Assembly: GCA_002701845.1 (NCBI GenBank)
Contig: NZXG01000010.1
Location: 34,574-98,573 of the forward strand
Direction of reading: 5' to 3'
Source of the DNA: Pseudomonadales bacterium
Lineage (GTDB): Bacteria; Pseudomonadota; Gammaproteobacteria; Pseudomonadales; Ketobacteraceae
Length of the DNA: 64,000 nt
A program made the translations under genes and the position numbers. The notes under the pieces were generated by a model. It ran no database searches. It had not been told where the DNA came from and saw only the letters and a list, made by a program, of their open reading frames with translations. Positions within the stretch are counted from its first letter, which is position 1. Every line of letters begins with the position of its first letter. Positions 9,148 through 19,698 of the stretch are shown here, piece by piece.

Positions 9148-10229
9148 TGCTGCTCTGGGTGGCTGAATACCTGCAACAATATGCCTCCGGGTTTAACGTG
9201 TTTCAGTATCTGACCCTGCGCGCCATTCTTGGCGTGCTGACGGCATTGGGCATTGCCTTCCTGGTGGGGCCCTACATGATCGCCCGCTTGAGCCACCACC
9301 AGATCGGTCAGTCCGTGCGTGACGATGGCCCCCAGAGTCATCTCAGCAAAGCCGGCACCCCCACCATGGGCGGCGCATTGATTCTGGTGGCCATTTCCGT
9401 CAGCACGTTGTTATGGGCGGACCTGACCAACCGCTATGTCTGGGTGGTGTTGGGCGTCACCTTTATCTTTGGCGCCGTGGGCTGGGTGGATGATTACCGC
9501 AAAGTGGTACGACGGAATTCCAAAGGCCTGCCGGCGAAATGGAAATATTTCTGGCAGTCGGTGGGGGGCCTGGGGGCCGCCTTATTCCTGTACTTTACCG
9601 CCGAAGAGCCAATGGCCACCCAGTTGCTGGTGCCGTTCTTCAAAAACGTGATGATCGACATGGGCTGGTTTTATATCGTGCTGGCGTACTTTGTGATTGT
9701 TGGTACTTCCAACGCGGTCAATCTTACCGATGGCCTGGATGGCCTGGCGATAATGCCCACGGTGCTGGTAGCCGGTGCCCTGGGGGTGTTCGCCTATGTG
9801 ACCGGCCACGTGGAATTTGCCGAATACCTGGGCTTTCCCTCCATTGCCGGGACCGGCGAGCTGATTATTATCTGCGGTTCCCTGGTGGGTGCCGGGCTGG
9901 GTTTTCTCTGGTTCAACACCTATCCAGCCCAGGTCTTTATGGGGGATGTGGGTGCCCTGGCCCTGGGCGGCATTCTGGGAGTGATGGCGGTAATCACCCG
10001 TCAGGAGATCGTACTGTTCATCATGGGCGGCGTGTTCGTGATGGAGACGGTGTCGGTGATTCTGCAGGTCACTTCTTACAAGCTGACCGGTCGCCGCATC
10101 TTCAGGATGGCACCGATTCATCATCATTTTGAACTGAAAGGCTGGGCGGAACCCAAAGTCATCGTGCGCTTTTGGATTATCACGGTAATTCTGGTGCTGG
10201 TGGGTTTGTCGACGCTGAAAATACGTTAA
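9147..10229 (+). CDS. mraY: Phospho-N-acetylmuramoyl-pentapeptide-transferase MraY
   Basis: This 360-residue polytopic enzyme makes lipid I from UDP-MurNAc-pentapeptide and undecaprenyl phosphate. Sequence landmarks are [13 protein letters not shown] near residues 68-80, [16 protein letters not shown] with the conserved Asp pair, [21 protein letters not shown], and the histidine-rich cytoplasmic loop [12 protein letters not shown] near the C-terminus. About ten hydrophobic segments are visible. The length matches the E. coli enzyme. The ATG overlaps the murF stop. Confidence 0.98.
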   Translation: MLLWVAEYLQQYASGFNVFQYLTLRAILGVLTALGIAFLVGPYMIARLSHHQIGQSVRDDGPQSHLSKAGTPTMGGALILVAISVSTLLWADLTNRYVWVVLGVTFIFGAVGWVDDYRKVVRRNSKGLPAKWKYFWQSVGGLGAALFLYFTAEEPMATQLLVPFFKNVMIDMGWFYIVLAYFVIVGTSNAVNLTDGLDGLAIMPTVLVAGALGVFAYVTGHVEFAEYLGFPSIAGTGELIIICGSLVGAGLGFLWFNTYPAQVFMGDVGALALGGILGVMAVITRQEIVLFIMGGVFVMETVSVILQVTSYKLTGRRIFRMAPIHHHFELKGWAEPKVIVRFWIITVILVLVGLSTLKIR

Positions 10230-10254
10230 TGCAAGAGGCCGGAAGGAATTGAGT

Positions 10255-11583
10255 GTGGCGAAGCTGAAAGACAAACATGTGGTGATCGGCCTGGGTAAGA
10301 CCGGGTTGTCCTGCGTGCGCTTTCTGCGCCGGCTGGAATGTCCGGTGGCGGTGGTGGATACCCGCGCCGAACCACCGGCCGCCGCCCAGTTGCGGGCGGA
10401 GTTTCCAGACGTCACGCTGCTGACCGGGCCGCTGGATAAGTTCGATTTTACCGGCTGCCGCGAACTGGTGGTGAGCCCGGGGCTGTCACTAAAGCATCCG
10501 GCCATCAATAAGGCCATTGCCGCCGGGGTGCCCTATGCCGGTGATGTGGATTTGTTCGCCCGCTCGGTGGATGCGCCGGTGATTGCCGTCACCGGTTCCA
10601 ACGGGAAAAGTACGGTGGTGACGCTGTTAGGCAAGGCTCTGGAAGCCTTGGGTTACAACACCTGCGTGGCGGGTAATATCGGCCTGCCGGTACTGGATGC
10701 CTTGTCCAAATCCCTGGAGGTGGAAGTCTGGGTGCTGGAGCTTTCAAGTTATCAATTGGAAACCACACACAGTCTGCAGGCCGGTATTGCCGTCAATCTG
10801 AATGTCAGCGCCGATCATCTGGATCGCTACGACAGCCTGGACGACTACGCCATGGCCAAGCAACGGATCTTTGATGGTTGCGAAGCGGCGGTCTACTGGA
10901 TTGAAGACCATCGCACCAAGCCGGCGCAACCGGTGCAGCTGTTGTTACCGTTTGGCGGTGATGAAAATGACCATGGTCGGTTTTATGTGGTTGGAGATCA
11001 GCTGATGGATGGGTCGCGGGTGGTCCTGAATCGTTCCGAACTGCATCTGCAAGGGCGCCACAATTTATTGAATATCTGCGCCTGCCTGACTGTGCTGGGG
11101 CAGTTCGCGGGCACGGATTATCGGCGGGCGCTGCCGGCTATCAAGGCATTTTCCGGCCTCCCCCACCGCTGCGAATGGGTGGCTGAAATCGATGGTGTGC
11201 GCTGGATCAACGATTCCAAGGGCACCAATCTGGGCTCCACCGTGGCCGCCATTGAAGGCCTGGTGGACAGTGTTGCCGGCACTCTGCTGTTGATTGCCGG
11301 TGGTGAGGGCAAGGGTGCCGACTTCAGCAGCCTGCGGCCGGTGGTGGCCGCCAGCGTCGGACGGGTCATTCTTTTCGGCCGTGACCGCGCGCTGATGGCC
11401 GAGGCCATTGGGGACGCCGCGGCAGTGGTGCTGGTGGAAACCTTGCAGCAGGCGGTGGCGCAGGCCCGCGCCAGTGCGCAGGCGGGGGATGTGGTGCTGT
11501 TCTCACCGGCCTGCGCTTCGTTCGACCAGTTTGAAAATTACGAGGATCGCGGCCGCCAGTTTGTGGCCGCGGTGGCAGGGTGA
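10255..11583 (+). CDS. murD: UDP-N-acetylmuramoyl-L-alanine--D-glutamate ligase MurD
   Basis: A TTG at 10249 is in frame, but AAGGA at 10243-10247 lies only one base before it. The same motif lies seven bases before GTG at 10255, so I take GTG at 10255 as the start (442 residues). The protein has an N-terminal dinucleotide-like fold (VIGLGKTGLSCVRFL), the P-loop VTGSNGKSTV near residue 110, and the C-terminal segments HRCEWV and NDSKGTNLGST typical of MurD. It adds D-Glu to UDP-MurNAc-L-Ala. The stop overlaps the ftsW start. Confidence 0.95.
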   Translation: MAKLKDKHVVIGLGKTGLSCVRFLRRLECPVAVVDTRAEPPAAAQLRAEFPDVTLLTGPLDKFDFTGCRELVVSPGLSLKHPAINKAIAAGVPYAGDVDLFARSVDAPVIAVTGSNGKSTVVTLLGKALEALGYNTCVAGNIGLPVLDALSKSLEVEVWVLELSSYQLETTHSLQAGIAVNLNVSADHLDRYDSLDDYAMAKQRIFDGCEAAVYWIEDHRTKPAQPVQLLLPFGGDENDHGRFYVVGDQLMDGSRVVLNRSELHLQGRHNLLNICACLTVLGQFAGTDYRRALPAIKAFSGLPHRCEWVAEIDGVRWINDSKGTNLGSTVAAIEGLVDSVAGTLLLIAGGEGKGADFSSLRPVVAASVGRVILFGRDRALMAEAIGDAAAVVLVETLQQAVAQARASAQAGDVVLFSPACASFDQFENYEDRGRQFVAAVAG

Positions 11584-12824
11584 TGGCGACTATGGCCAAC
11601 GGAGCGATACCGACAACAATGCAAGGCGCAGGGCTGAACCGGCGACAATGGGTATTGCTGCTGGCCGCTGCCCTGGCCCTGGTGGGGGTGGTGGCAGTGG
11701 CCTCCGCCTCCATGGATATGGCCTCCATCTATTACGATTCACCGTTCTTCTTTTTGCAGCGCCACGGGGTTTATCTATTGATGGGCGTGATCAGCGGACT
11801 GCTGGTGTACCAGGTGCCCCTGGCGGTGTGGCAGCGCAGCAGCGGGGCCTTGCTGATTCTGGCCTACCTGTTATTGGCTCTGGTGCTGTTGCCCGGGGTG
11901 GGCAAGACCGTCAACGGCAGCACCCGCTGGATCCATTTGGGTCCAATCAATATTCAGGTGTCCGAGATCGTGAAGGTGTGCGCCATTATGTACGTGGCTG
12001 GCTATCTGGTGCGGCGCATTGACGAGGTCCGGACCCGGTTCTGGGGTTTCCTCAAGCCGCTGGCGGTACTGGGGGTGATGATTCTGCTGTTGTTGAAGCA
12101 ACCGGATTTTGGCGCAGTGGTGGTGATCATGGCCTCGGTGCTGGTGATGATGTTTCTGGCCGGCGTTAAGTTACTGCATTTCCTCAGCGTAATCCTGGGC
12201 AGTGGGCTAGCCGCTTATGCCCTGGTGGCGTCATCGGACTATCGCAAACAGCGGGTGATCAGTTATATCGATCCCTGGGCCGACCAGTACGATTCCGGTT
12301 ATCAACTGGTGCAGAGCCTGATTGCATTCGGCCGGGGTGAATGGACCGGAGTGGGCATCGGTAATTCCATTCAGAAATTGTTTTATCTGCCGGAGGCGCA
12401 TACGGATTTTGTGTTCGCGGTGTTGGCGGAGGAATTCGGCCTGGTGGGTAATCTACTGGTGATTGTTCTGTTTGTGGCGCTGGTGGTGATGGCGTTGCAG
12501 ATTGGCCGTCAGGCGCAGCGGCAGGCGCGCTTTTTCAACGCCTATCTGGTGCAGGGGCTGGCGGTATTGATCGGATTACAGGCCCTGGTGAATATTGGCG
12601 TCGCCAGTGGCCTGTTGCCCACCAAGGGACTGACTCTGCCGTTTATCAGTTATGGTGGCAGTAGCCTGATAGTGATCTGTGCCACCGTGGCATTGTTGAT
12701 GCGGGCGGACTACGAAAACCAGCTGGCCGCCGCCGGCGGCAAAGCCGTCCGCGGTAAAGCGAAGCAAGGTAAAGCGGGTGACAGTAAAGCGGTTCAGGTA
12801 GCACGCCGGGGAGGTGGGGTATGA
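11583..12824 (+). CDS. ftsW: Septal peptidoglycan glycosyltransferase FtsW (SEDS family)
   Basis: I use the ATG at 11583, which overlaps the murD stop. GTG at 11580 is also in frame and adds one residue. This is a polytopic SEDS protein of about 413 residues with the conserved KQPDFGAVVV segment and the C-terminal LLPTKGLTLPFISYGGSS motif of FtsW. It polymerises lipid II at the septum with FtsI. The C-terminal cytoplasmic tail is unusually rich in repeated Lys-Ala/Gly-Lys steps (about residues 380-413). The stop overlaps the murG start (ATGA). Confidence 0.96.
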   Translation: MATMANGAIPTTMQGAGLNRRQWVLLLAAALALVGVVAVASASMDMASIYYDSPFFFLQRHGVYLLMGVISGLLVYQVPLAVWQRSSGALLILAYLLLALVLLPGVGKTVNGSTRWIHLGPINIQVSEIVKVCAIMYVAGYLVRRIDEVRTRFWGFLKPLAVLGVMILLLLKQPDFGAVVVIMASVLVMMFLAGVKLLHFLSVILGSGLAAYALVASSDYRKQRVISYIDPWADQYDSGYQLVQSLIAFGRGEWTGVGIGNSIQKLFYLPEAHTDFVFAVLAEEFGLVGNLLVIVLFVALVVMALQIGRQAQRQARFFNAYLVQGLAVLIGLQALVNIGVASGLLPTKGLTLPFISYGGSSLIVICATVALLMRADYENQLAAAGGKAVRGKAKQGKAGDSKAVQVARRGGGV

Positions 12825-13909
12825 GCACACCACGGCAGGTCACCAAGGTACTGATTACCGCCGGCGGCACCGGGGGGCATGTGTTTCCGGCCTTGTCCGC
12901 CGCCAAACAGTTCCAGGCTTGCGGTGTGGAAGTATTGTGGGTGGGTACCCGCCAGGGTATTGAGGCCCGTCTGGTGCCCGCCAATCAACTGCCCATTGAG
13001 TATCTGGATGTGGCCGGTGTGCGGGGGCAGGGTCTGGCACGGCTGTTCTGGGCCCCCATCAAAATTATCCGCGCCGTGGTGCAGGTGCTGATTCTGGTGC
13101 GCCGGTTCCAGCCGGACCTGGTGTTGGGCATGGGTGGCTTCGTTACCGGCCCCACCGGGCTCGGAGTGTGGTTGAGCGGACGGCCGGTGTTCATTCATGA
13201 GCAGAATGCGGTGGCCGGCTTTACCAACAAACTGCTGGCGCGGATTGCACGGCGGGTATTTCAGGCGTTCCCCGGCGCATTTCCCGCGTCCTCCAAAGTG
13301 GAAACGGTGGGTAATCCGGTGCGGGCGGATATCGTCGCTCTGGCGGCGCCGGAGCGACGCTATCAGGAGCGTCAGGGCCCGCTGCGGGTACTGGTGCTGG
13401 GAGGCAGTCAGGGCGCGGTGGCGTTGAACGAGATCGTGCCCCAGGCGTTGGCCCGGGCCGGGATTGAATTCAATGTTCGCCATCAGGCCGGAGAGCGTCA
13501 CCTTGCATCCGCGCAGGCAGCGTACGACGCTGCCAGTGTTGCTGCCGAGGTGGTGCCTTTTATAGATGATATGGCGGCAGCCTATGGTTGGGCGGATCTG
13601 GTGATCTGCCGCTCCGGAGCCCTCACAGTGAGTGAGCTGGCGGCGGCGGGGGTGGCGTCCCTCCTGATCCCCTATCCCCATGCAGTGGACGATCACCAGA
13701 CCACCAACGGACATTATCTCAGTGATGCCGGCGCGGCGTTGCTGGTGGCGCAGCGGGAGCTGACTGCCGACGCCCTGACCGCATTGTTGCAAACCCGACT
13801 GAACAGCCGGGAACGGTTGCTGGAAATGGCGCTACAAGCCCGGGCACAGGCCATGCAGGGTGCCACGGAAAAACTGGTGAATCAGTGTCTGGAGGTGGCC
13901 CGTGGATAG
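12821..13909 (+). CDS. murG: UDP-N-acetylglucosamine--N-acetylmuramyl-(pentapeptide) pyrophosphoryl-undecaprenol GlcNAc-transferase MurG
   Basis: This 362-residue GT-B glycosyltransferase converts lipid I to lipid II on the inner face of the membrane. The N-terminal glycine-rich loop is [12 protein letters not shown] (about residues 13-24), followed by GMGGFVTGP and [11 protein letters not shown]. The C-terminal UDP-GlcNAc site has [13 protein letters not shown] and [16 protein letters not shown]. Its start overlaps ftsW and its end overlaps murC by eight bases. Confidence 0.97.
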   Translation: MSTPRQVTKVLITAGGTGGHVFPALSAAKQFQACGVEVLWVGTRQGIEARLVPANQLPIEYLDVAGVRGQGLARLFWAPIKIIRAVVQVLILVRRFQPDLVLGMGGFVTGPTGLGVWLSGRPVFIHEQNAVAGFTNKLLARIARRVFQAFPGAFPASSKVETVGNPVRADIVALAAPERRYQERQGPLRVLVLGGSQGAVALNEIVPQALARAGIEFNVRHQAGERHLASAQAAYDAASVAAEVVPFIDDMAAAYGWADLVICRSGALTVSELAAAGVASLLIPYPHAVDDHQTTNGHYLSDAGAALLVAQRELTADALTALLQTRLNSRERLLEMALQARAQAMQGATEKLVNQCLEVARG

Positions 13910-15344
13910 TACCAAGAGCCTCTCCCGCATGATCGAGATTCCGGAAATGCGCCGTATCCGCACCATTCATTTCGTGGGCATCGGCGGTGCCGGCATGTGC
14001 GGTATCGCCGAAGTACTGCTGAACCAGGGCTACCGCATCACCGGCAGTGATCTTCGTGGCAGTGGCGTCACCGAGCGCCTGCAGCAACTGGGTGCCAAAG
14101 TGTTTATCGGCCACCACGCCAACAACGTGACCGAAGCCAGTGTGGTGGTGGTATCGTCCGCGGTGAAAGACGACAACCCGGAGTTGGTGGCGGCCCACGA
14201 GCTGCGGATTCCGGTGGTGCCCCGGGCTGAAATGCTGGGGGAACTGATGCGCTATCGCCACGGCATCGCGGTGGCGGGAACCCATGGCAAAACCACTACC
14301 ACCAGTCTGATTGCCTCCATTCTGGCCCAGGGCGGGTTGGACCCCACCTTTGTCATCGGCGGGCTGCTGAACAGCGCCGGCTCCAATGCCAGCCTGGGCG
14401 ACAGTCGCTATTTCGTGGCGGAGGCGGATGAAAGTGACGCTTCGTTCCTGCATCTGCAGCCCATGATTTCGGTGGTGACCAATATTGAGGCCGATCATAT
14501 GGCCACTTACGGCGGTGACTTTAACCGGCTCAAGGATACCTTTATTCAGTTCCTGCACAACCTGCCCTTTTACGGGCTGGCGGTACTCTGTACCGACGAT
14601 CCGGTGGTGGCGGGGCTGGTACCGCGCATTTCACGACCGGTGGTGACTTATGGCGAAAACCCGGACGCCGATGTGCGGGCGGAGAATATCGTCATGGAGG
14701 GCACCCGCTCCCGGTTTGATGTGGTGCGCCGGGATCGGGCCGGTGTGTTGCAGGTGTCATTGAACATCCCCGGTCATCACAACGTGCTAAACGCGCTGGC
14801 GGCTATTGCCGTGGCTACCGATGAAGGAATTTCCGATCAGGCCATCGTTGATGCGCTGGCCCGATTCCAGGGCGTGGGGCGACGCTTTCAGGTGGTGGAT
14901 GATATCCCTGTTAGCGGTGGCAGGGTCACCCTGGTGGACGATTACGGTCATCACCCCACGGAAGTGGCCGCCACCCTGAATGCCGCCCGGGGCGCCTGGC
15001 CGGAGCGCCGAATCGTGATGCTGTATCAGCCCCATCGCTACAGCCGCACCCGGGATCTGTATGAGGATTTCGTGGGGGTGTTGTCGCAGCCGGACCTGTT
15101 GCTGTTGTTGGAGGTCTATGCCGCCGGTGAGGAACCCATCGCCGGTGCCGACAGCCGCAGCCTTAGCCGTAGTATCCGCCAGCGGGGCTCGGTGGATCCG
15201 ATTTTTATTGAGGAAGTGAGTGAAATACCCGAAATACTGGGCAATGTTCTGCAGCCGGGTGATGTGCTGATCACTCAGGGGGCGGGCAATGTAGGTGCCC
15301 TGGCCAGTCGCCTGGCCGCCAGTCAGTTAACCGAGGTGGTGTAA
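13902..15344 (+). CDS. murC: UDP-N-acetylmuramate--L-alanine ligase MurC
   Basis: The GTG at 13902 is chosen because GGAGG at 13891-13895 lies six bases upstream. A later ATG at 13929 lacks such a site. The 480-residue protein has [18 protein letters not shown], the P-loop [15 protein letters not shown] and [14 protein letters not shown], and a C-terminal domain with [14 protein letters not shown] and [11 protein letters not shown]. It adds the first residue, L-Ala, of the stem peptide. It overlaps the end of murG by eight bases. Confidence 0.97.
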   Translation: MDSTKSLSRMIEIPEMRRIRTIHFVGIGGAGMCGIAEVLLNQGYRITGSDLRGSGVTERLQQLGAKVFIGHHANNVTEASVVVVSSAVKDDNPELVAAHELRIPVVPRAEMLGELMRYRHGIAVAGTHGKTTTTSLIASILAQGGLDPTFVIGGLLNSAGSNASLGDSRYFVAEADESDASFLHLQPMISVVTNIEADHMATYGGDFNRLKDTFIQFLHNLPFYGLAVLCTDDPVVAGLVPRISRPVVTYGENPDADVRAENIVMEGTRSRFDVVRRDRAGVLQVSLNIPGHHNVLNALAAIAVATDEGISDQAIVDALARFQGVGRRFQVVDDIPVSGGRVTLVDDYGHHPTEVAATLNAARGAWPERRIVMLYQPHRYSRTRDLYEDFVGVLSQPDLLLLLEVYAAGEEPIAGADSRSLSRSIRQRGSVDPIFIEEVSEIPEILGNVLQPGDVLITQGAGNVGALASRLAASQLTEVV

Positions 15345-15349
15345 CGAGT

Positions 15350-16282
15350 ATGAAAGCGTTGGCAGAGCTGGGAAAAATTGGAGTCCTGTTCGGCGGTGAA
15401 TCCGCGGAGCGGGAAATTTCCCTGCGCAGTGGCCAGGCGGTGGTAAGCGCGCTGGAGGCCGCCGGCGCCGATGTGGTGGGCATCGATGTGCAGTTCGGCC
15501 CAAGGCTGTTTGAGCAGTTGGCACCGATTGATACCGCGTTTATCGCCCTGCACGGTCGTGGCGGCGAGGACGGTGTGATTCAAGGGCTGCTGGAAGTGCT
15601 GAAAATTCCGTACACCGGCAGCGGCGTGGCCGCCTCCGCCATCGGCATGGACAAATTGCGCAGCAAACTCATCTGGATCGGCGCCGGGTTGCCCACCCCG
15701 GAATTCTGTGCGGTCAGCCATGGTGAGTCGTTGCAGGGCCAACTGCAGGCCATGGGTGGTGTGGTGATGGTGAAGCCGCCCCACGAAGGTTCCAGTATCG
15801 GCATGTCCCGCGCGGCTACCGAATCGGAACTGGAAACAGCGGTGGCGACAGCGCTGCAGCACGATGCGGTGATCATGCTGGAGCGCTGGGTGGAGGGTGC
15901 CGAATATACCTGCACCATTCTGAATGGCCAGGCGCTGCCGGTGATTCGGCTGAAGACGCCCAATCAGTTTTACGATTTTGAGGCGAAATACCAGTCCACC
16001 AGTACCCAGTACCTGATTCCCTCGGGCCTGTCCGCCGCCGATGAGCAACGGCTGCAGGCACTTAGCATGGCGGCGTTTGATGCGTTGGGCTGTCATGGCT
16101 GGGGCCGGGTGGACGCCATGCAGGATGCCGCCGGCGACTTCTGGTTGCTGGAGGTGAACACGGTGCCGGGCCTGACCGATCACAGTCTGGTACCCATGGC
16201 CGCCAAGGCCGCCGGGCTCAGTTTTCAGCAACTGGTCACCACCATCGCGGGCAGCGCGGGAGGCCAGAGTCATGGTTGCTGA
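15350..16282 (+). CDS. ddl: D-alanine--D-alanine ligase (DdlB type)
   Basis: This 310-residue ATP-grasp enzyme has the N-terminal GVLFGGESAEREISLRSG, HGRGGEDGVIQGLLE, the ATP loop KPPHEGSSIGMS near residues 142-153, and metal ligands in LEVNTVPGLTDHSL near the C-terminus. It supplies D-Ala-D-Ala to MurF. Position between murC and ftsQ and the short length match DdlB. The last 11 bases overlap ftsQ. Confidence 0.96.
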   Translation: MKALAELGKIGVLFGGESAEREISLRSGQAVVSALEAAGADVVGIDVQFGPRLFEQLAPIDTAFIALHGRGGEDGVIQGLLEVLKIPYTGSGVAASAIGMDKLRSKLIWIGAGLPTPEFCAVSHGESLQGQLQAMGGVVMVKPPHEGSSIGMSRAATESELETAVATALQHDAVIMLERWVEGAEYTCTILNGQALPVIRLKTPNQFYDFEAKYQSTSTQYLIPSGLSAADEQRLQALSMAAFDALGCHGWGRVDAMQDAAGDFWLLEVNTVPGLTDHSLVPMAAKAAGLSFQQLVTTIAGSAGGQSHGC

Positions 16283-17024
16283 AGCCAACACCCGGCCCAA
16301 CGCCGGGGTGCAAAGGCGCCAGTTGGGATGGATTTTACTGGCGCTGGGTCTGGCGGCCCTGATGGTGATGGCAGTCAAGGCGGTACAGCAATGGACCGCC
16401 CGTTATCCGGTGCAACGGGTTGAGGTATTGGGCGAACTGAAGCATGTGGATCAAACCGGACTGAAACAGATACTCAGTCCCTATTTGCGCCAGAATTTTT
16501 TCAGTGTGGACCTGGATCAGGTGCGCAGTGAAGCCGAGGCTCTGACCTGGATTGATTACGCCGATGCCCGCAAAGAGTGGCCGGATACCCTTAAAGTCTA
16601 TGTGCGGGAACGGGTACCGGTGGCCAACTGGGGTGAGCAACAGTTTTTAAGTGCAAAAGGTGAGATATTTTCTGCTGAGCATGTTAAGCCGGACGCAACC
16701 CTGCCCACGTTTATTGGCAGAGCGGATCAGGCGGTATTTATCGCCCGGCGCTACAGCGATATGCAGGAAATTTTACATGAAATCGGACTTTCGGTGATGA
16801 AGCTGGAACTGGAGGATCGGATTTCCTGGCGTGCGCAAATGGACACCGGACTGACGCTGGTGGTGGACGAAAGTAACAGCCTGGACAAATTGCAACGATT
16901 TGTCCGGCTTTACAAGCTGTTCACCGATCAGCAAAAGCAACAACTGTCGCGGGTGGATTTGCGGTACGAGAACGGACTGGCAATCAAGTGGAAGCAAGAT
17001 CATGGTGACACAGACGCTGCGTAA
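16272..17024 (+). CDS. ftsQ: Cell division protein FtsQ
   Basis: This 250-residue bitopic protein has a basic cytoplasmic N-terminus, one membrane segment at about residues 20-37 (LGWILLALGLAALMVMAV), a POTRA domain (PVQRVEVLGELKHVDQTGLKQIL) and a periplasmic beta domain ending YENGLAIKWK. It joins FtsB and FtsL in the divisome. Sequence is weakly conserved in the family, so position between ddl and ftsA is important support. Confidence 0.94.
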   Translation: MVAEANTRPNAGVQRRQLGWILLALGLAALMVMAVKAVQQWTARYPVQRVEVLGELKHVDQTGLKQILSPYLRQNFFSVDLDQVRSEAEALTWIDYADARKEWPDTLKVYVRERVPVANWGEQQFLSAKGEIFSAEHVKPDATLPTFIGRADQAVFIARRYSDMQEILHEIGLSVMKLELEDRISWRAQMDTGLTLVVDESNSLDKLQRFVRLYKLFTDQQKQQLSRVDLRYENGLAIKWKQDHGDTDAA

Positions 17025-17091
17025 TATGTTTGGCCTGGGGGACTCGCATCCCGTTAGCCCCCAGGAAAGATCCAGTAGGGTGGTAAGAGAG

Positions 17092-18318
17092 ATGGATAGC
17101 CGGATGATTGTGGGGCTGGATATCGGCACCACCAAAGTGGTTGCCATCGTCGGTCAGCTTAAGGGCGACGGCATGATCGAGGTGGTGGGCATTGGCTCCT
17201 GCCCCTCCCGCGGCCTGAAAAAAGGCGTGGTGGTGGATATTGAATCCACGGTGCAATCCATCCAGCGGGCGGTGGAAGAGGCCGAGCTGATGGCGGGCTG
17301 CCAGATTCACTCGGTGTATGTGGGGATCGCCGGCAGTCATATCCGCAGCCTGAACAGCCATGGCATTGTGGCGATCCGGGACCGCGAGGTGACCCGCGCG
17401 GACCTGGAGCGGGTGATCGACGCGGCTCAGGCGGTGCCGATTCCGGCGGACCAGAAAGTACTGCACATCCTGCCCCAGGAATACGTGATCGATTCCCAGG
17501 AAGGCATTAAGGAACCCATGGGGATGTCCGGAGTGCGACTGGAATCCAAGGTGCACCTGGTGACCTGCGCCGTCAATGCCGCCCAGAATATCGAGCGCTG
17601 TGTTCGTCGCTGTGGTCTGGAGATGGAAGACATCATTCTGGAGCAGTTGGCCTCAGCCTACGCGGTGCTCACCGACGACGAAAAAGAGCTGGGTGTATGC
17701 ATGGTGGATATCGGCGGTGGCACTACCGATATTGCGGTGTTTACTGACGGTTCCATTCGGCACACGGCGGTGATTCCCATCGCCGGGGATCAGGTCACCA
17801 ATGACATCGCCATGGCCCTGCGCACCCCCACCGAGCATGCCAACGAGATCAAGATCAAGTACGCCTGTTGCCTCACGCAACTGGCGGGCCCGGAAGAAAC
17901 CATCAAGGTGGCCAGTGTGGGTGACCGTCCGCCCCGTGAACTTTCCCGTCAGGCCCTGGCGGAGGTGGTGGAACCCCGCTACGACGAATTGTTTTCCCTG
18001 GTGCAGGCGGAATTACGCCGCTCCGGCTACGAGGATTTGATTGCGGCGGGCATTGTTCTCACCGGCGGCTCGGCGAAGATGGAAGGGGCGGTGGACCTGG
18101 CGGAGGAAATCTTCCATATGCCGGTACGCCTGGCGTCACCACAGACGGTAACCGGGCTCACCGAAATGGTGAAAAACCCCATTTATTCCACCGGCGTTGG
18201 CCTGTTGAAGTACGGGCAAAAACAGGTCATCACCGGCGCCGCTGAAACCCGGGCCCCGGTGGTGCAGGAAATCAGCGTGATGGAAAAAATGAAAACCTGG
18301 ATCAAAGGCAACTTCTGA
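17092..18318 (+). CDS. ftsA: Cell division protein FtsA (actin-like Z-ring tether)
   Basis: I take the ATG at 17092, giving 408 residues beginning MDSRMIVGLDIGTTKVVAIV, close to the normal FtsA start. In-frame starts further upstream (for example ATG 17026) would add residues unlike FtsA. The ribosome binding site is weak. Motifs are the phosphate-1 loop GLDIGTTKV, LVDIGGGT-like VDIGGGTTDIAVF, and ILTGGSAKMEG near the C-terminus, with a short amphipathic end (MKTWIKGNF) that would bind the membrane. It tethers FtsZ, encoded next, to the membrane. Confidence 0.95.
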   Translation: MDSRMIVGLDIGTTKVVAIVGQLKGDGMIEVVGIGSCPSRGLKKGVVVDIESTVQSIQRAVEEAELMAGCQIHSVYVGIAGSHIRSLNSHGIVAIRDREVTRADLERVIDAAQAVPIPADQKVLHILPQEYVIDSQEGIKEPMGMSGVRLESKVHLVTCAVNAAQNIERCVRRCGLEMEDIILEQLASAYAVLTDDEKELGVCMVDIGGGTTDIAVFTDGSIRHTAVIPIAGDQVTNDIAMALRTPTEHANEIKIKYACCLTQLAGPEETIKVASVGDRPPRELSRQALAEVVEPRYDELFSLVQAELRRSGYEDLIAAGIVLTGGSAKMEGAVDLAEEIFHMPVRLASPQTVTGLTEMVKNPIYSTGVGLLKYGQKQVITGAAETRAPVVQEISVMEKMKTWIKGNF

Positions 18319-18392
18319 TTGTCGCACAACACAACGTTTTACATTTCTCAACGCGAGAAGCCATAGCTGAAGGAAAAGGAAGGGAGATAGAT

Positions 18393-19562
18393 ATGTTTGA
18401 ACTGGTCGATAACGTTCCTCAGAACGCAGTCATTAAAGTCATTGGCGTCGGCGGCGGTGGTGGTAACGCCGTGGAGCACATGCTCTCCAATCAGGTGGAC
18501 GGGGTGGAGTTTATCTGCGCCAACACCGATGCCCAGGCGCTGAAAAACATGAATGCCAAAACCCTGCTGCAGTTGGGTGGCGCGGTCACCAAAGGCCTGG
18601 GTGCCGGTGCCAATCCCTGTGTGGGCCGGGATGCCGCCCTGGAAGATCGCGATCGTATCCGCGAAGTCCTGGAAGGCGCGGATATGGTATTCATCACCGC
18701 CGGCATGGGGGGCGGTACCGGCACCGGCGGCGCACCCATCGTGGCCGAGATCGCCAAAGAGATGGGCATCCTGACGGTGGCTGTGGTTACCAAGCCGTTC
18801 CCCTTCGAGGGCCGCAAGCGGATGCAGGTGGCTATGGAGGGCATGAGCGAGCTGTCCGACAGCGTGGATTCCCTGATCACCATTCCCAACGAAAAGCTGT
18901 TGGCGGTGCTGGGGCCCAAGACCAGCCTGCTGGACGCCTTCAAAGCCGCGAACGATGTGCTGCTGGGCGCGGTCCAGGGCATTGCCGACCTGATTATCCG
19001 TCCCGGCATGATCAACGTGGACTTCGCCGATGTGCGCACCGTGATGTCGGAAATGGGCATGGCGATGATGGGCACCGGCCACTCCAGTGGGGAAAACCGG
19101 GCCCGGGAGGCCGCCGAGAAGGCCATCCGCAGTCCGCTGCTGGAAGATGTGAACCTGCAGGGGGCCCGCGGCATCCTGGTAAATATCACCGCTGGCGAGA
19201 GTCTGTCACTGGGTGAGTTCTCTGAAGTGGGTGACACCGTGGAGGAATTTGCCTCTGAAAATGCCACCGTGGTGGTGGGAACGGTGATCGATCCCAGCCT
19301 GGGTGAAGATCTGCGGGTGACCGTGGTGGCCACCGGCCTGGGCGCCGTGGGTGAAGCGGCCCAGCCGGTGCGACCGGTGCAGAGCGTGACCAAACGGTCC
19401 CCGGTGGAAGCTGTCTCAGACTACAAGCAGTATGAACGGCCCGCCGTGGAACGCATGCGCCGGGAAGCCGTGGGCGACAGCCGCCGGCGGGTTGCCGTGG
19501 AACCTGATGCCAATCGGGAATATCTGGATATTCCCACCTTTTTGCGACGTCAGGCGGACTGA
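18393..19562 (+). CDS. ftsZ: Cell division GTPase FtsZ
   Basis: This 389-residue tubulin homologue has IGVGGGGGNAVEHM at residues 17-30, the tubulin signature GGGTGTG at 106-112, and NVDFADVRTVM (T7 loop). A variable linker leads to the C-terminal peptide EYLDIPTFLRRQAD, which binds FtsA and other partners. The ATG at 18393 has a strong ribosome binding site (GGAAGGGAG). It closes the dcw cluster. The 74-base gap after ftsA and the good ribosome binding site suggest independent translation. Confidence 0.98.
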   Translation: MFELVDNVPQNAVIKVIGVGGGGGNAVEHMLSNQVDGVEFICANTDAQALKNMNAKTLLQLGGAVTKGLGAGANPCVGRDAALEDRDRIREVLEGADMVFITAGMGGGTGTGGAPIVAEIAKEMGILTVAVVTKPFPFEGRKRMQVAMEGMSELSDSVDSLITIPNEKLLAVLGPKTSLLDAFKAANDVLLGAVQGIADLIIRPGMINVDFADVRTVMSEMGMAMMGTGHSSGENRAREAAEKAIRSPLLEDVNLQGARGILVNITAGESLSLGEFSEVGDTVEEFASENATVVVGTVIDPSLGEDLRVTVVATGLGAVGEAAQPVRPVQSVTKRSPVEAVSDYKQYERPAVERMRREAVGDSRRRVAVEPDANREYLDIPTFLRRQAD

Positions 19563-19608
19563 AAAGGTCAAAAAGTGCACAAAAACAGGGGTTAATCGGG
19601 CTAAATGT

Positions 19609-19637
19609 TTGGTCATCCCCTTAATAACTGCTAATAT
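19609..19637 (+). promoter_or_regulatory. Possible promoter of lpxC
   Basis: TTGGTC at 19609-19614 and TAATAT at 19632-19637 are separated by 17 bases in the 136-base gap between ftsZ and lpxC. The -35 match is only partial. An lpxC promoter in this gap is expected from other gammaproteobacteria, but this exact assignment is tentative. Confidence 0.35.
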
Positions 19638-19698
19638 TGCGGCAGCCTAAGATTTTGTGCCTTTTGAATTCTTAACTCTGTGATTTGCGTGGAGCAAC

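Noticed and set aside
16900..17091. Longer ftsA frame beginning inside ftsQ
   Set aside because: The extra N-terminal residues overlap ftsQ in another frame and do not resemble FtsA, whose conserved start is just after ATG 17092.
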